A DNA stretch of 64,000 nucleotides from Solilutibacter tolerans (GTDB taxonomy: Bacteria; Pseudomonadota; Gammaproteobacteria; Xanthomonadales; Xanthomonadaceae): positions 1-64,000 of the forward strand of contig NZ_FTLW01000005.1 of the NCBI RefSeq assembly GCF_900155935.1, written 5' to 3'. The first letter of the stretch is position 1, and the number at the start of each line of letters is the position of its first letter. Made by a program: the position numbers and the translations under genes. Of this stretch, positions 1 through 8,940 are shown piece after piece. The notes beneath the pieces are model-generated. The model saw only the letters and a list, made by a program, of their open reading frames with translations, did no database searches and was not told the DNA's origin.

Positions 1-2
1 AT

Positions 3-30
3 AAAAACGGGCCCAGTGGGCCCGTTTTTT
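3..30. terminator. Bidirectional intrinsic terminator
   Basis: An inverted repeat (ACGGGCCC / GGGCCCGT, loop of about 3 nt) is flanked by A-runs on the left and T-runs on the right, so it can terminate in both directions. It lies just downstream of the minus-strand gene ending at 49 and closes the phaR-phbB transcription unit. Confidence 0.8.
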
Positions 31-48
31 ATTCGGCTCGATATTGCT

Positions 49-219
49 TTACAGGCCTTTCAACAGCGACCCCAGAACCAACATGCCGAAGGCAACCGTC
101 ATCATCCAGAAGGCATAGGGCGCGGCGGGCGCAAAGTAGCCGATCTTGCCGGCGACGGCGAGCAAGCCGATCAACAGCGCGATGAACCAGGTGGCGAAGG
201 CAGGCGGGGTCAGTCTCAT
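49..219 (-). CDS. Small two-helix membrane protein
   Basis: This 56-residue protein starts at ATG 219. It has two hydrophobic stretches (about residues 9-30 and 35-54) joined by a short loop containing YFAPAAPY, so an inner-membrane hairpin is likely. It lies 20 nt after the acetoacetyl-CoA reductase gene, on the same strand and ahead of the terminator at 3-30, so it is probably the last gene of the phaR-phbB unit. I do not recognise the family. A longer reading in the same frame would only run through the antisense side of the reductase, so the short form is preferred. Confidence 0.6.
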   Translation of the reverse strand: MRLTPPAFATWFIALLIGLLAVAGKIGYFAPAAPYAFWMMTVAFGMLVLGSLLKGL

Positions 220-239
220 GTCGTGCTCGTGCAGGTGGA

Positions 240-1001
240 TTAGAAGCTGATGAACAGGCCGCCGTTGACCGGCAGGTTGGCACCGGTGATGAAGCCGGCA
301 TCGTCGGCGGCGAGGAACTCGACCGCGCGGGCGATCTCGCTGGGCTGGCCGAGGCGCCCGACCGGCACGCCTTCGACGATCTGCGCGCGGATGTCGTCGT
401 TCATCGCCATCACCAGCGCGGTCTCGCAGTAGCCGGGCGAGATGGAGTTGACGGTCACGCCCTTGCGCGCCACTTCGCGGGCCAGCGCCATGGTGAAGCC
501 GTGCATGCCGGCCTTGGCGGCGGAGTAATTGGTCTGGCCGAACTGGCCAGTCTGGCCGTTGACCGAGCTGATGTTGACGATGCGCCCGAAGCCGCGCGCG
601 CTCATGCCATCGATCACGTGGCGGGTGAGGTTGAACACGCCGTCCAGGTTCACGGACATCACCGCGTCCCACTGCGATTTCTCCATCTTGCGCAGGGTCG
701 TGTCGCGGGTGATGCCGGCGGCATTCACCAAGATGTCGATGCCGCCGTGTTCGGCCTGCATCTTGTCGGCAAACGCGCGGCAAGCCTCGAAGTCGGTGAC
801 ATCGAGCGGATGGAATTCGGCGTCGGTGCCGGCCATCGCGGCTACAAAGGCCGCGATGCGCTCGGTCGTGCTGTCCAGATCCACCGCGACCACCTTGCGT
901 CCTTTGTCCGCCAGCGTGCGGCAGATCGCGCTGCCGAGGCCGCCCAATCCGCCCGTCACCACCGCTAAGCGACGCGGGTGTTCCCCTTGCGTTGCCGCCA
1001 T
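240..1001 (-). CDS. phbB: Acetoacetyl-CoA reductase (SDR), copy 1
   Basis: This is a 253-residue NADPH-dependent short-chain reductase that should convert acetoacetyl-CoA to (R)-3-hydroxybutyryl-CoA for polyhydroxyalkanoate synthesis. The glycine-rich nucleotide site (TGGLGGLGSA) is near residue 17, NAAG near 95, and the catalytic Ser with the Tyr-x3-Lys pair (NYSAAKAG) in the middle. The length is normal for PhaB. The start lies 1 nt after the phaR stop, so the two are co-transcribed. A second, similar gene lies upstream at 1615-2355, so this may be a paralogue with a different chain-length preference. The substrate is inferred from PhaB-like sequence and from adjacency to phaR. Confidence 0.85.
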   Translation of the reverse strand: MAATQGEHPRRLAVVTGGLGGLGSAICRTLADKGRKVVAVDLDSTTERIAAFVAAMAGTDAEFHPLDVTDFEACRAFADKMQAEHGGIDILVNAAGITRDTTLRKMEKSQWDAVMSVNLDGVFNLTRHVIDGMSARGFGRIVNISSVNGQTGQFGQTNYSAAKAGMHGFTMALAREVARKGVTVNSISPGYCETALVMAMNDDIRAQIVEGVPVGRLGQPSEIARAVEFLAADDAGFITGANLPVNGGLFISF

Positions 1002-1002
1002 G

Positions 1003-1482
1003 TCAGCGCTTGATGCCGGGCTTGGTGTCGTTCGGCTTGTCCGTGCCGCCTTGGCCGGCCATGTACTTCTGGAACTGCGTCCACATGTCCAGATTGCGCT
1101 CGGCCATCTGGTTCATCATGTTCCACGGCGTCTGCCCCAGCATCCCGCCCAGTTGCTGGCGGAACTGCCCTTGTTGCTCCAAGAAGAGCTGCATCGAACG
1201 CTCCAGGTAGCTGCCCATGAAGCCCTGCATCGAATCGCCGTAGAAGCGAATGATCTGGCTCAGTAACTGAGTGGAGAGCACCGGTTCGCCGCCTTGTTCC
1301 TGCTCGGCGATGATCTGCAGGAGCACCTGGCGGGTAAGGTCCTCACCAGTCTTGGCATCGCGCACTTCAAACTGCTCGCCGTCGAGGATCAATTGGCGGA
1401 CTTCCTCCACCGTGATGTAGCTCGAGATCTCGGTGTCGTAGAGGCGGCGGTTCGGGTATTTCTTGATGATGCGCGTGGGCAT
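1003..1482 (-). CDS. phaR: Polyhydroxyalkanoate synthesis repressor PhaR
   Basis: This 159-residue cytoplasmic regulator binds DNA and PHA granules in studied relatives and represses phasin and pha genes. The family signature KKYPNRRLYDT lies at residues 7-17, followed by the conserved SSYIT..EVRQLIL segment that makes up the DNA-binding PHB/PHA accumulation domain. The second half is Gln/Met-rich and helical (FLEQQGQFRQQL), as expected for granule or oligomer contacts. It starts at ATG 1482 and ends 1 nt before phbB. Its position between two reductase genes makes control of both plausible. Confidence 0.93.
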   Translation of the reverse strand: MPTRIIKKYPNRRLYDTEISSYITVEEVRQLILDGEQFEVRDAKTGEDLTRQVLLQIIAEQEQGGEPVLSTQLLSQIIRFYGDSMQGFMGSYLERSMQLFLEQQGQFRQQLGGMLGQTPWNMMNQMAERNLDMWTQFQKYMAGQGGTDKPNDTKPGIKR

Positions 1483-1571
1483 GACGCGACGAATCCCCTG
1501 TGGAATACAGGCAGGATGACGCAGTGCAACAGGCAGCGCAACAGGCGGTGGAGCGACATCGCATATGAATA

Positions 1572-1590
1572 GGGCCCGCAGTGCGGGCCC
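1572..1590 (-). terminator. Possible terminator hairpin after phbB copy 2
   Basis: A GGGCCCGC / GCGGGCCC stem of 8 bp with a 3-nt loop lies 25 nt past the stop of the reductase at 1615. On the minus strand it is followed by TATTCATATG rather than a clean U-run, so it may be only a weak terminator or an RNA-stabilising hairpin. Confidence 0.4.
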
Positions 1591-1614
1591 CGGATGACGT
1601 AATGGGAGCTGGAT

Positions 1615-2355
1615 TTACCAGCCCATGTGGTGGCCACCGTTGATGTCGAGGTTGGAGCCGGTGATCCAGCCGGCCTGCTCATCGGAGAGGAAGCCGACGC
1701 CGAACGCGATCTCTTCGGGCGTGCCCAGGCGTCCGGTGGGGATGTCGGCGACGATCTTCGCGCGCACTTCCTCCGGCACCGCCATCACCATGTCGGTGGC
1801 GATATAGCCGGGCGAGATGGTGTTGACGGTGACGCCGTTGCGGGCGTTCTCGCGCGCCAGGGAAATGGTGAAGCCGTGCATGCCGGCCTTGGCCGCCGCG
1901 TAGTTGGCCTGGCCGTACTGGCCTTTAAGGCCGTTGATCGAGCTGATCTGGATGATGCGGCCCCATTTGCGGTCGCGCATGCCTTCGATCACCGGGCGGG
2001 TGACGTTGAACACCGAGTTGAGGTTGGTGTTGATGACGTCCGTCCATTGGTCGGATTTCATCTTGTGGAAGGTGCCGTCGCGGGTAATGCCGGCGTTGTT
2101 GACCAGGATCTCGACCGGGCCCAGCTTGCCTTCGATTTCCTGCACCATGCCCGCGGCTTCATCGGCGGAGGTGACGTCGCCCTTGACCAGCAGGATGTCG
2201 TAGCCGTCGGCCTTCATCTTGTCGGCCCAGGCGCGCGCGCGCTCCTCGCTGCGGTAGTTGGTGGCGACCTTGTGTCCCATGTCCGCGAGACGTTTGATGA
2301 TGGCGGTGCCGATGCCGCCGGTGCCGCCGGTTACGAATGCCACGCGAGAAGTCAT
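1615..2355 (-). CDS. phbB: Acetoacetyl-CoA reductase (SDR), copy 2
   Basis: This 246-residue short-chain reductase starts at ATG 2355 (MTSRVAFVTGG). Upstream in-frame residues look non-coding, so the longer reading was dropped. It has the TGGTGGIGTA cofactor site near residue 9, NNAG near 87, and NYAAAKAG as the Tyr-x3-Lys catalytic motif. The 246-residue length matches typical PhaB. The expected reaction is NADPH reduction of acetoacetyl-CoA to (R)-3-hydroxybutyryl-CoA. A hairpin at 1572-1590 separates it from phaR, so it may be its own transcript. Two PhaB-like genes within 2.4 kb suggest a duplication. Confidence 0.9.
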   Translation of the reverse strand: MTSRVAFVTGGTGGIGTAIIKRLADMGHKVATNYRSEERARAWADKMKADGYDILLVKGDVTSADEAAGMVQEIEGKLGPVEILVNNAGITRDGTFHKMKSDQWTDVINTNLNSVFNVTRPVIEGMRDRKWGRIIQISSINGLKGQYGQANYAAAKAGMHGFTISLARENARNGVTVNTISPGYIATDMVMAVPEEVRAKIVADIPTGRLGTPEEIAFGVGFLSDEQAGWITGSNLDINGGHHMGW

Positions 2356-2410
2356 GGAAACCTGCCTGTGATGTGAGGTGCATCTCGATTCTAGGCAAGG
2401 TTGATGAAAA

Positions 2411-3310
2411 TCATGTTGTGCGATGCGGCGAGGTTTGCGGGTCGCGTGGCAGGCGGCTTTCATCGAATTGGAGGAGTGCTCGGCTCAACCAGTCATTGAC
2501 CCCCGTGCTTCCGGCGACCGTGGCCATGTCTTGTCCCAGTGCGCCCCAGGCGGCCATCAGTGCGGGCAGTGGATCGTCCGTATCCAGCGGTAGCGCAGCG
2601 AGCGACTTCGACAACTTGCGGCCCTCGTCATCCATGACCAGGGGCAGGTGGGTGTAGCGGGGTGTGGGCAGGCCGAGTTGTTGCTGCAGGAATAGTTGCC
2701 GCGGGGTGGAGTCGAGCAGATCCGCGCCACGCACGACATCGGTGATGCCCTGTGCGGCGTCATCGACCACCACGGCGAGCTGGTAGGCCCAGCAGCCATC
2801 CGCACGTTTGATCACGAAGTCGCCAACCTCGCGGCCCAAAGGCTGCGCGATGTGGCCGTGAACGGCATCCTCGAACGCGATGACCCGTTCGTTCGGTACG
2901 CGTAGGCGTATGGCAGCCTGTTCGCGCGCGGCCGTGGCCACGCAAGCGTGATGGATGCCGCCGGTGGGTTCCAAGTCGGTGCGGCTGCAATGGCAGGCAA
3001 AGGCGAGCCCACGCGCCAGCAAATCATCCAGTGCGGCCTGGTAGGCGGCAGCGCGATCAGACTGGCGGATCACCTCGCCATCCCATTCCAGGCCAAAGCG
3101 GCGCAGTGCTTCCAATTGCAGCTCGGCGGCGCCGTGTACCTCGCGCGTGCGGTCCACGTCCTCGATCCGCACCAGCCATTCGCCGCCACGGGCCCGCGCG
3201 TGCAGCCAGCTGCCGAGCGCCGCCACCAGCGAGCCGAAGTGCAGCGGCCCGGTCGGGGAGGGGGCGAAACGGCCGCGATAAGGGGGGGGTGTCGAGGTCG
3301 GAAGGGGCAT
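2411..3310 (-). CDS. gluQ: Glutamyl-Q tRNA(Asp) synthetase
   Basis: This is a 299-residue truncated glutamyl-tRNA synthetase paralogue that attaches glutamate to the queuosine at position 34 of tRNA(Asp). [15 protein letters not shown] carries the HIGH-like motif at the N-terminus and KLSKS is the KMSKS-like loop. The anticodon-binding domain is absent, as expected for GluQRS. CHCSRTD and HHAC fit the family's zinc site, with His where Tyr is usual. The start is set at ATG 3310. A run of eight G at 3282-3289 lies just after the start and encodes the Pro stretch before the catalytic core, so a one-base change there would abolish the protein. The gene is divergent from htpX. Confidence 0.9.
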   Translation of the reverse strand: MPLPTSTPPPYRGRFAPSPTGPLHFGSLVAALGSWLHARARGGEWLVRIEDVDRTREVHGAAELQLEALRRFGLEWDGEVIRQSDRAAAYQAALDDLLARGLAFACHCSRTDLEPTGGIHHACVATAAREQAAIRLRVPNERVIAFEDAVHGHIAQPLGREVGDFVIKRADGCWAYQLAVVVDDAAQGITDVVRGADLLDSTPRQLFLQQQLGLPTPRYTHLPLVMDDEGRKLSKSLAALPLDTDDPLPALMAAWGALGQDMATVAGSTGVNDWLSRALLQFDESRLPRDPQTSPHRTT

Positions 3311-3375
3311 CACGTTGCATTCAAGCACGGTCGCCCATATTTTCACTGGTATCCCGCAACTTCGAGCTACAACCG

Positions 3376-4290
3376 ATGTTCAAACGTATCACTCTCTTCC
3401 TTGCCACCAACCTCGCGGTGCTGGTGCTGCTGGGCATCATCATGAATGTGGTGCTGCCGATGTTCGGTATCCAGCTGGGCAACAACGGCGCCTTGCTTGT
3501 GATGGCGGCTTTGTTCGGTTTCGGCGGCTCCTTCGTCTCGCTGATGCTGTCGAAATGGATGGCCAAGCGCTCCACCGGCGCGCACGTCATCCAGCAGCCC
3601 GCCAACGAAATGGAGCAGTGGCTGTTCACCACCGTGCAGCGCCAAGCCCAGGCCGCCGGCATCGGTATGCCCGAAGTGGCCATCTATGACGCGCCGGAGA
3701 TCAATGCCTTCGCCACCGGTGCCAACCGCAACAATGCGCTGGTCGCTGTATCCACCGGCTTGCTGCGTGCAATGGACCGCGATCAGGCCGAAGCGGTGCT
3801 TGCGCATGAAGTCAGCCACGTGGCCAACGGAGACATGGTGACGATGGCTTTGCTGCAAGGTGTGCTGAACACCTTCGTGATCGTGCTGGCCCGCGTGGTC
3901 GGTCGCGCCATCGACGGCTATCTTTCGGGTGGCCGCAACGAGGGCCCGGGCCTGGCTTACTTCGCCATCGTGTTCGTGCTGGACATGATCTTCGGCCTGT
4001 TTGCCAGCATGATTGCGATGTGGTTCTCGCGTCATCGCGAGTTCCGTGCAGACGCCGGCGGCGCCACCCTGGCGGGTCGCGAGAAGATGATCGCTGCGCT
4101 TGAGCGTCTGAAGATCAATCATGGCGAGAACACGCTGCCCAAGCAGGTCGCGGCGTTCGGCATCAGCGGTGCGATTGGCCATGGTTTGAAGAAGCTGCTG
4201 TTGAGCCATCCGCCGCTGGACGTGCGCATCGAGGCGTTGCGCAATGCCTCGCTCGACGGCAATGCCGTTCGTCAGGGCGTGGTGGCGTAA
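3376..4290 (+). CDS. htpX: Membrane metalloprotease HtpX
   Basis: This 304-residue inner-membrane zinc endopeptidase takes part in membrane protein quality control with FtsH. Two N-terminal transmembrane segments (about residues 4-24 and 35-56) precede the catalytic helix [12 protein letters not shown] (HExxH). Two further hydrophobic segments ([11 protein letters not shown] and [15 protein letters not shown]) come before the downstream zinc ligand in [14 protein letters not shown] 3376 gives the standard MFKR start; upstream in-frame sequence is antisense to gluQ. The gene ends at a strong bidirectional terminator at 4315-4343. Confidence 0.95.
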   Translation: MFKRITLFLATNLAVLVLLGIIMNVVLPMFGIQLGNNGALLVMAALFGFGGSFVSLMLSKWMAKRSTGAHVIQQPANEMEQWLFTTVQRQAQAAGIGMPEVAIYDAPEINAFATGANRNNALVAVSTGLLRAMDRDQAEAVLAHEVSHVANGDMVTMALLQGVLNTFVIVLARVVGRAIDGYLSGGRNEGPGLAYFAIVFVLDMIFGLFASMIAMWFSRHREFRADAGGATLAGREKMIAALERLKINHGENTLPKQVAAFGISGAIGHGLKKLLLSHPPLDVRIEALRNASLDGNAVRQGVVA

Positions 4291-4314
4291 ACCGCGAGCC
4301 TGTAGAGTGAAATG

Positions 4315-4343
4315 AAAAAGGCCGGGATTTCCCGGCCTTTTTT
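4315..4343. terminator. Bidirectional terminator between htpX and fimX
   Basis: The stem GGCCGGG / CCCGGCC with a 4-nt ATTT loop is preceded by five A and followed by six T. It serves the convergent genes htpX (plus) and fimX (minus). Confidence 0.9.
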
Positions 4344-4366
4344 CTGACTAGCCCAGCGCTGAAAGA

Positions 4367-6442
4367 TCAATAGGCCGGTGCCATGCGTTCGCCAGCCGGC
4401 GCAATGAAATCGCCCTGCATGTATTCCACACCAGTGGTGAACAGTGCGGTCATGGTTGCGGCATCGGCCACGCCGCGGGCGATGCAGGCGATTTGCTGCG
4501 ACTGCGCCTTTTGCACGATTTCCTGCACCCGGTCGCGGTTTTCCTGCGAACGGGTGAAGTCGGTGATGAAATCCTGGTTGAGCTTGAGGAAAGCCGGATT
4601 CAAATGGCTGAGCAGTTGCAGCGAATTCAAACCAACGCCGAAATGTTCGATACAGAAATGCGCGCCCATCGCGCGCAACTCTTCGTTGAGGCGCTGTGCC
4701 TGGCGCAGGTTGGTGAAGACCTTGGATTCGGGCAGCTGCAGTACCAGGGATGCCGGAGCGGCACCGGTTTCCTGCAGCAGGGCGAAGATGTCCGGCACCA
4801 GCTTCTCGTCATCCAGAGACTCTTGGCAGATCTTCACCAGGACTTTGGCGGGCGTGGCACCAACCGATTGCGCGGCCACATCCTGCAGGGCGTGGCGGAG
4901 GGCCCAGCGATCGATCGCACCGGCCAGCCCATGCTCTTCGGCCATCGGTACGAACTGTGCCGGGGGGATGGTGTGCCCATCGCTGCCAACCATGCGTAGC
5001 AGGGATTCGTAGAACTGCTCGGTTTCGTCCTGCAAGTTGACGATCGGTTGGTAGTGGAGGCGCATCGAGTCGTTGGCGATGGCCTCGCGGATATGTGTGA
5101 TCCAGGTCTGGATGCGCTCTTCTTCCACACGTTCGGTGGCGCTTGGGTCGAAGATTTCGACGCGATTGCCGCCCATCCCGGCTGCATTCTGCAGGCTTTC
5201 CGTGGCCTTGGACACAACACGAGGTACCTGCGCGATACGCTCGCCGATTTGCACGCCGCCCACGCTCACCGTAGCGCTCAGCGTGGCATCGGCGGTTTCC
5301 AGCAAACGACCATTGAACGCGGCGCGTAAACGTTCGGCGGCGGCGCTGGTGGCGTTGTAGTCACTGCCGCGCAGCAGCAAGGCATAGGTGTTTTCGCCGG
5401 TGCGCGCGATCACTGCCTTGTCGCCAAAGGTTTCGTTGATCCGGCCAGCGATGGCGACTGCGAGATCATCCACGTTATCGAGGCCGACTTGCTGTTCAAG
5501 CTGGGCGCTCTGGTCGGGTTCCATCAACAGCAAGCCGTGCGAGCTGCCATCGGTCGCGACTTCGCCGACCAAATGCTCAAGCTGCTGCAGGAAGGTCTGG
5601 CGGTTTAAGAGGCCCGTTGCCATGTCGCGGCGGCGTAGTTCTTCCACTTCCTGGGCGAGGGCAGGGTCGGATTCCTGGCGGCGCAGGATCACCTGGATGC
5701 ATGGCTCGCCCTCGTACTTGGCCTGGGTGAATTCCATGACCGCGGGAAAACTGTTGCCTTCGGCATCGCGTGCTTCCAGCTCGTGACGTGGCGGCGGAGT
5801 TTCGCCTCGGCTCAGGCTTTTCAGCAGTTGCTTGAATTCGATGACATAGCTCGGCGCGACCAGATCCAGCAAGGACATGCCTTCGATGTCCTCGAATTCG
5901 TCGTAGCCGAACATCTCCAGGTACGCGCGGTTGGCGCGAATGTGCATGCCTTCATGGACGTAGGCGATGGGGTCGCGCGAGGATTCAATCAACGCGTCGC
6001 AGCGACGCTCGGTTTCACGAATCTGGGCTTCGAGTCGGCGCAGGCCGCGACGTGCCTCGAGATCGGTGAATTCACGCACCACGACTTCTTGCAAGTGGGC
6101 AAACTGGCCACGCAGCACGATACCGCGCGCGCCGGATTCGGTCAGCGCCACAAGGAGGGTGTCATCGATGTGATCCACCTCGACCACGACCGGCAGATCG
6201 CGTCCATTGGCTCCGGCCCGTTGCAGTACTTCCAAGTCACTCAGGCCAGCCGTGGGCGACGCAGCCAGCACCACATCGAAAGGATGCGTAGCCACATGGC
6301 TGTCGAGTTCTTCCAGCGTGGCCGCACGTGCCGGGCGGATCGCCAGACCGGCATTACGCAGGTGGCTGACGATGGCCTCGGCCTCTTCAGCGTCATCGTT
6401 GACGATCAACAGTCGGATGGGGGCGTCAACGCCAGAAAGCAT
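4367..6442 (-). CDS. fimX: FimX-type degenerate GGDEF-EAL c-di-GMP effector
   Basis: This 691-residue protein has four domains: a receiver-like domain (about 10-125), PAS (about 150-265), GGDEF-like (about 275-430) and EAL-like (about 440-685). All signature sites are degenerate. The receiver has Ala at about residue 60 where the phospho-acceptor Asp should be, GGDEF reads TGENT, and EAL reads ESL in YESLLR. That pattern, the domain order and the length match FimX, which binds c-di-GMP through its inactive EAL domain and promotes type IV pilus assembly and twitching. ATG 6442 was chosen because GGAG lies 7 nt upstream; an ATG 12 codons earlier lacks this. Catalytic inactivity is inferred from motif loss. 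Confidence 0.85.
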   Translation of the reverse strand: MLSGVDAPIRLLIVNDDAEEAEAIVSHLRNAGLAIRPARAATLEELDSHVATHPFDVVLAASPTAGLSDLEVLQRAGANGRDLPVVVEVDHIDDTLLVALTESGARGIVLRGQFAHLQEVVVREFTDLEARRGLRRLEAQIRETERRCDALIESSRDPIAYVHEGMHIRANRAYLEMFGYDEFEDIEGMSLLDLVAPSYVIEFKQLLKSLSRGETPPPRHELEARDAEGNSFPAVMEFTQAKYEGEPCIQVILRRQESDPALAQEVEELRRRDMATGLLNRQTFLQQLEHLVGEVATDGSSHGLLLMEPDQSAQLEQQVGLDNVDDLAVAIAGRINETFGDKAVIARTGENTYALLLRGSDYNATSAAAERLRAAFNGRLLETADATLSATVSVGGVQIGERIAQVPRVVSKATESLQNAAGMGGNRVEIFDPSATERVEEERIQTWITHIREAIANDSMRLHYQPIVNLQDETEQFYESLLRMVGSDGHTIPPAQFVPMAEEHGLAGAIDRWALRHALQDVAAQSVGATPAKVLVKICQESLDDEKLVPDIFALLQETGAAPASLVLQLPESKVFTNLRQAQRLNEELRAMGAHFCIEHFGVGLNSLQLLSHLNPAFLKLNQDFITDFTRSQENRDRVQEIVQKAQSQQIACIARGVADAATMTALFTTGVEYMQGDFIAPAGERMAPAY

Positions 6443-6550
6443 GCAGGTCTCCGCTGGGGGGATGCGCGCAAGGCGCAAGCGTGTCGCTCATCACTATATC
6501 GGAGCTCGAAGGTTTTAGCTGCCAGGGGGTTTCGGTCATTAGCAGAGTGT

Positions 6551-7555
6551 TTACAACGGCCGCTTGCCCGGGTCGCCCGCGACCTCGCGCACCAGACGCG
6601 GCACGAGATAGCCTGACAGGCGCGCAGCCAAGCCTTGATGCAGTGCGATAGCCGTGGTGTCGTCTACTTCGAAATGCGCTGCACCCTGTACACGGTCCAG
6701 TTGGTGCAGGTAATACGGCAACACGCCCGCCTCGAAGCCACGTTCGGACAGCGCCGCCAACGCATCGACCGAATCATTCACCCCGCGCAGCAGCACGGCC
6801 TGGTTGAGCAAGGTGGCCCCTGCGTCGCGCAGCCTAGCCAAGGCCGCATCGACATCCTCATCGAACTCATGGGCGTGATTGGCGTGGATGACGAAGGTGG
6901 CCGGCCAGGGCAAGCCGGACATCCACTCCATGAACGCATCGTCAATACGCGCCGGCAGCACGATGGGCAGGCGCGAGTGGATGCGCAAGCGCTTCAAGTG
7001 CGGAATGCCGGCCAACTGACGGGTCAGGTCGGCCAGTTTGGGCGTGGACAGCGACAACGGGTCGCCGCCGGACAGTAGCACTTCGTCGATGCTCGTATCG
7101 GCGGCGATGGCGGCCACCGCCTCGGCCCAGTCGCCGCGCGCCGCGGTTTCATCGGCATAGGGGAAGTGGCGGCGGAAGCAATAGCGACAGTTCACCGCGC
7201 AGCTACCGGTGGTGATCAAGAGCGCCCGGCCACGGTATTTGCGGATCACGCCGTCGGCCGCCTTGGCCGCGCCATCGCCCACCGCATCCAGAGTGAATCC
7301 GGCTGCGATGCGGTCTTCGTCATCCAGCGGCAGCACTTGGCGCAGCAACGGATCGTTGGCATCGCCATGGCGCATGCGGGCGATGAAGGCGCGCGGCACC
7401 CGCAACGGGAATTGCGCCATCGCGTCGGGGGACAGGCGCGCGGCCAGCGACTCCAGCCCCAGCAGGCTGAGGAGTTCGGCCTGGTCGCGCACAGCATCGC
7501 GCCACTGGTCTTGCCAGCGGGCAGGCTGCAGGGAGAGGGGGGCAACAGGTATCAT
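6551..7555 (-). CDS. epmB: EF-P beta-lysylation enzyme EpmB
   Basis: This 334-residue radical SAM enzyme resembles lysine 2,3-aminomutase. It makes (R)-beta-lysine, which EpmA then attaches to Lys34 of elongation factor P. The Fe-S motif CAVNCRYC (Cx3Cx2C) lies near residue 120, followed by the GGDPL motif (LLSGGDPLSL). It lacks the C-terminal extension of clostridial aminomutases, in line with EpmB. The gene is divergent from efp with about 50 nt between starts, which supports the assignment. EpmA is not in this window. Confidence 0.92.
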   Translation of the reverse strand: MIPVAPLSLQPARWQDQWRDAVRDQAELLSLLGLESLAARLSPDAMAQFPLRVPRAFIARMRHGDANDPLLRQVLPLDDEDRIAAGFTLDAVGDGAAKAADGVIRKYRGRALLITTGSCAVNCRYCFRRHFPYADETAARGDWAEAVAAIAADTSIDEVLLSGGDPLSLSTPKLADLTRQLAGIPHLKRLRIHSRLPIVLPARIDDAFMEWMSGLPWPATFVIHANHAHEFDEDVDAALARLRDAGATLLNQAVLLRGVNDSVDALAALSERGFEAGVLPYYLHQLDRVQGAAHFEVDDTTAIALHQGLAARLSGYLVPRLVREVAGDPGKRPL

Positions 7556-7607
7556 GTGCGACCTATTTTAGTTTGAATGCCGCCCCGGGCGGCCCGAAGG
7601 AGCTTGC

Positions 7608-8174
7608 ATGGCCAGCTTGGGCATGAACGACGTCAAGAACGGCCAGAAGATCCTGGTCAACAACGATCCCTGCGTCATCACCGACACCGAGTACGTGAAG
7701 CCGGGCAAGGGCCAGGCCTTCACCCGCGTGAAGTACCGCAACATCAAGTCCGGCCGCGTGGTCGAGCTGACGATGAAGGCGACCGACTCGCTGGAAGTGG
7801 CCGATGTCGTGGATACCGACATGCAGTACCTGTATTCCGATGGTGAGTACTGGCATTTCATGAACCCGGAAAGCTTCGAGCAGGTCCAGGCCGACAAGGC
7901 CGGCATGGGCGGCGCCGAAAAGTGGCTGAAGGGCGAGGAAGACTGCGTGGTCACGCTGTGGAACGGCGTGCCAATCGCGGTGCAGCCGCCGAACTTCGTC
8001 GAATTGCAGATCACCGAGACCGACCCGGGCGTGAAGGGCGACACCGCCGGCACCGGCGGCAAGCCGGCCACGCTGGAAACCGGCGCGGTGGTCCGCGTGC
8101 CGCTGTTCGTCGCGCAGGAAGAAATCATCAAGGTCGATACCCGCAGTGGTGAGTACGTCAGCCGCGTGAAGTAA
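7608..8174 (+). CDS. efp: Elongation factor P
   Basis: This 188-residue translation factor relieves ribosome stalling at polyproline stretches. The modification loop KPGKGQAF places the target Lys at residue 34, the site of beta-lysylation by EpmA/EpmB. The N-terminal KOW-like domain and two OB domains follow, with the C-terminal signature region ([13 protein letters not shown]) and the SGEYVSRVK ending. GAAGGAG lies a few nt before ATG 7608. epmB is divergent upstream. A second, diverged paralogue (EfpL type) is at 54713-55279. Confidence 0.97.
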   Translation: MASLGMNDVKNGQKILVNNDPCVITDTEYVKPGKGQAFTRVKYRNIKSGRVVELTMKATDSLEVADVVDTDMQYLYSDGEYWHFMNPESFEQVQADKAGMGGAEKWLKGEEDCVVTLWNGVPIAVQPPNFVELQITETDPGVKGDTAGTGGKPATLETGAVVRVPLFVAQEEIIKVDTRSGEYVSRVK

Positions 8175-8201
8175 TCCCGGCCTTCGCCAGGATTCGATGT
8201 C

Positions 8202-8224
8202 AGGGGCCGCCACGTGCGGCCCTT
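8202..8224 (+). terminator. Probable terminator after efp
   Basis: A 9-bp stem AGGGGCCGC / GCGGCCCTT with a CACGT loop starts 28 nt past the efp stop. The trailing sequence TGACGTTTT has only a short T-run, so termination may be partial. Confidence 0.5.
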
Positions 8225-8267
8225 GACGTTTTACGGCATGGTCGTTTGGTTGGTGCAAAATGAGTGG

Positions 8268-8933
8268 ATGAACGAAAGCCCATCCATCTCGGTACCCGCC
8301 GATGTCTTCCCGCATGATCGCGTCGTGTTCTTCAGCGATGCGGTCTTCGCCATCGCGATCACCTTGCTGGCGATCGAGCTCAAACCGCCGGCGGAAGAGC
8401 TGGTCGCGCAATTTGGCGCGGGGGGTGCATGGGCGCACCAGATCCCGTTGTTCGTCGCCTTCGTCATCAGCTTTATGGTCACGGCGTTGTTCTGGGCTGG
8501 TCACATGCAGGCCTGGAAGATGGTCGGGCGGGTGACGCCGGGGCTGCTCTGGCTCAACATCGGCCAGTTGATGTTCGTTGCCCTGATGCCGTTCGCGACC
8601 GCGCTGTATTCCGAGTCGTTCATGAGTGACCACGTCGGGCCGCTGGTGGGTTATTGCCTGGTGCTGACGGGGATACCGCTGTTTTCGTTCCTGACTCGGC
8701 GCGCGATGGTCCGCTCGCAGGGCGTGGCGCAGAAGCTGGGGCCGATTGGCACGCGCTGGTTCCTGGTGCGTACGCTGGTCCCGCTGATCGTGTTCGCCGC
8801 TTGCATCCCGCTCGCCTTCATCCTGCCCTCGTGGATGGGCGGGATGTTGTTTTTCCTCATCTTCCCGATCACCCCCTTGGCGCGTCGCTGGGCGCTGCGC
8901 GGACATGCGGACCAGGCGGGTGATGCGGCATGA
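8268..8933 (+). CDS. TMEM175-family potassium channel-like protein
   Basis: This 221-residue integral membrane protein has about six transmembrane helices. The first helix carries FSDAVFAIAITLL, the hallmark of the TMEM175/DUF1211 family, whose characterised bacterial members are potassium-selective channels that assemble as tetramers of one six-helix unit. The start is ATG 8268; the 18 in-frame residues before it look non-coding. The gene ends 7 nt before mtaD, so read-through into the next gene is likely, though no functional link is apparent. Ion selectivity is inferred from family membership only. Confidence 0.85.
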   Translation: MNESPSISVPADVFPHDRVVFFSDAVFAIAITLLAIELKPPAEELVAQFGAGGAWAHQIPLFVAFVISFMVTALFWAGHMQAWKMVGRVTPGLLWLNIGQLMFVALMPFATALYSESFMSDHVGPLVGYCLVLTGIPLFSFLTRRAMVRSQGVAQKLGPIGTRWFLVRTLVPLIVFAACIPLAFILPSWMGGMLFFLIFPITPLARRWALRGHADQAGDAA

Positions 8934-8940
8934 TGGCGGG

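Noticed and set aside
8223-8260. TTGACG resembling a -35 box before the TMEM175-like gene
   Set aside because: No acceptable -10 at 16-18 nt; the hexamer also forms part of the hairpin tail after efp.
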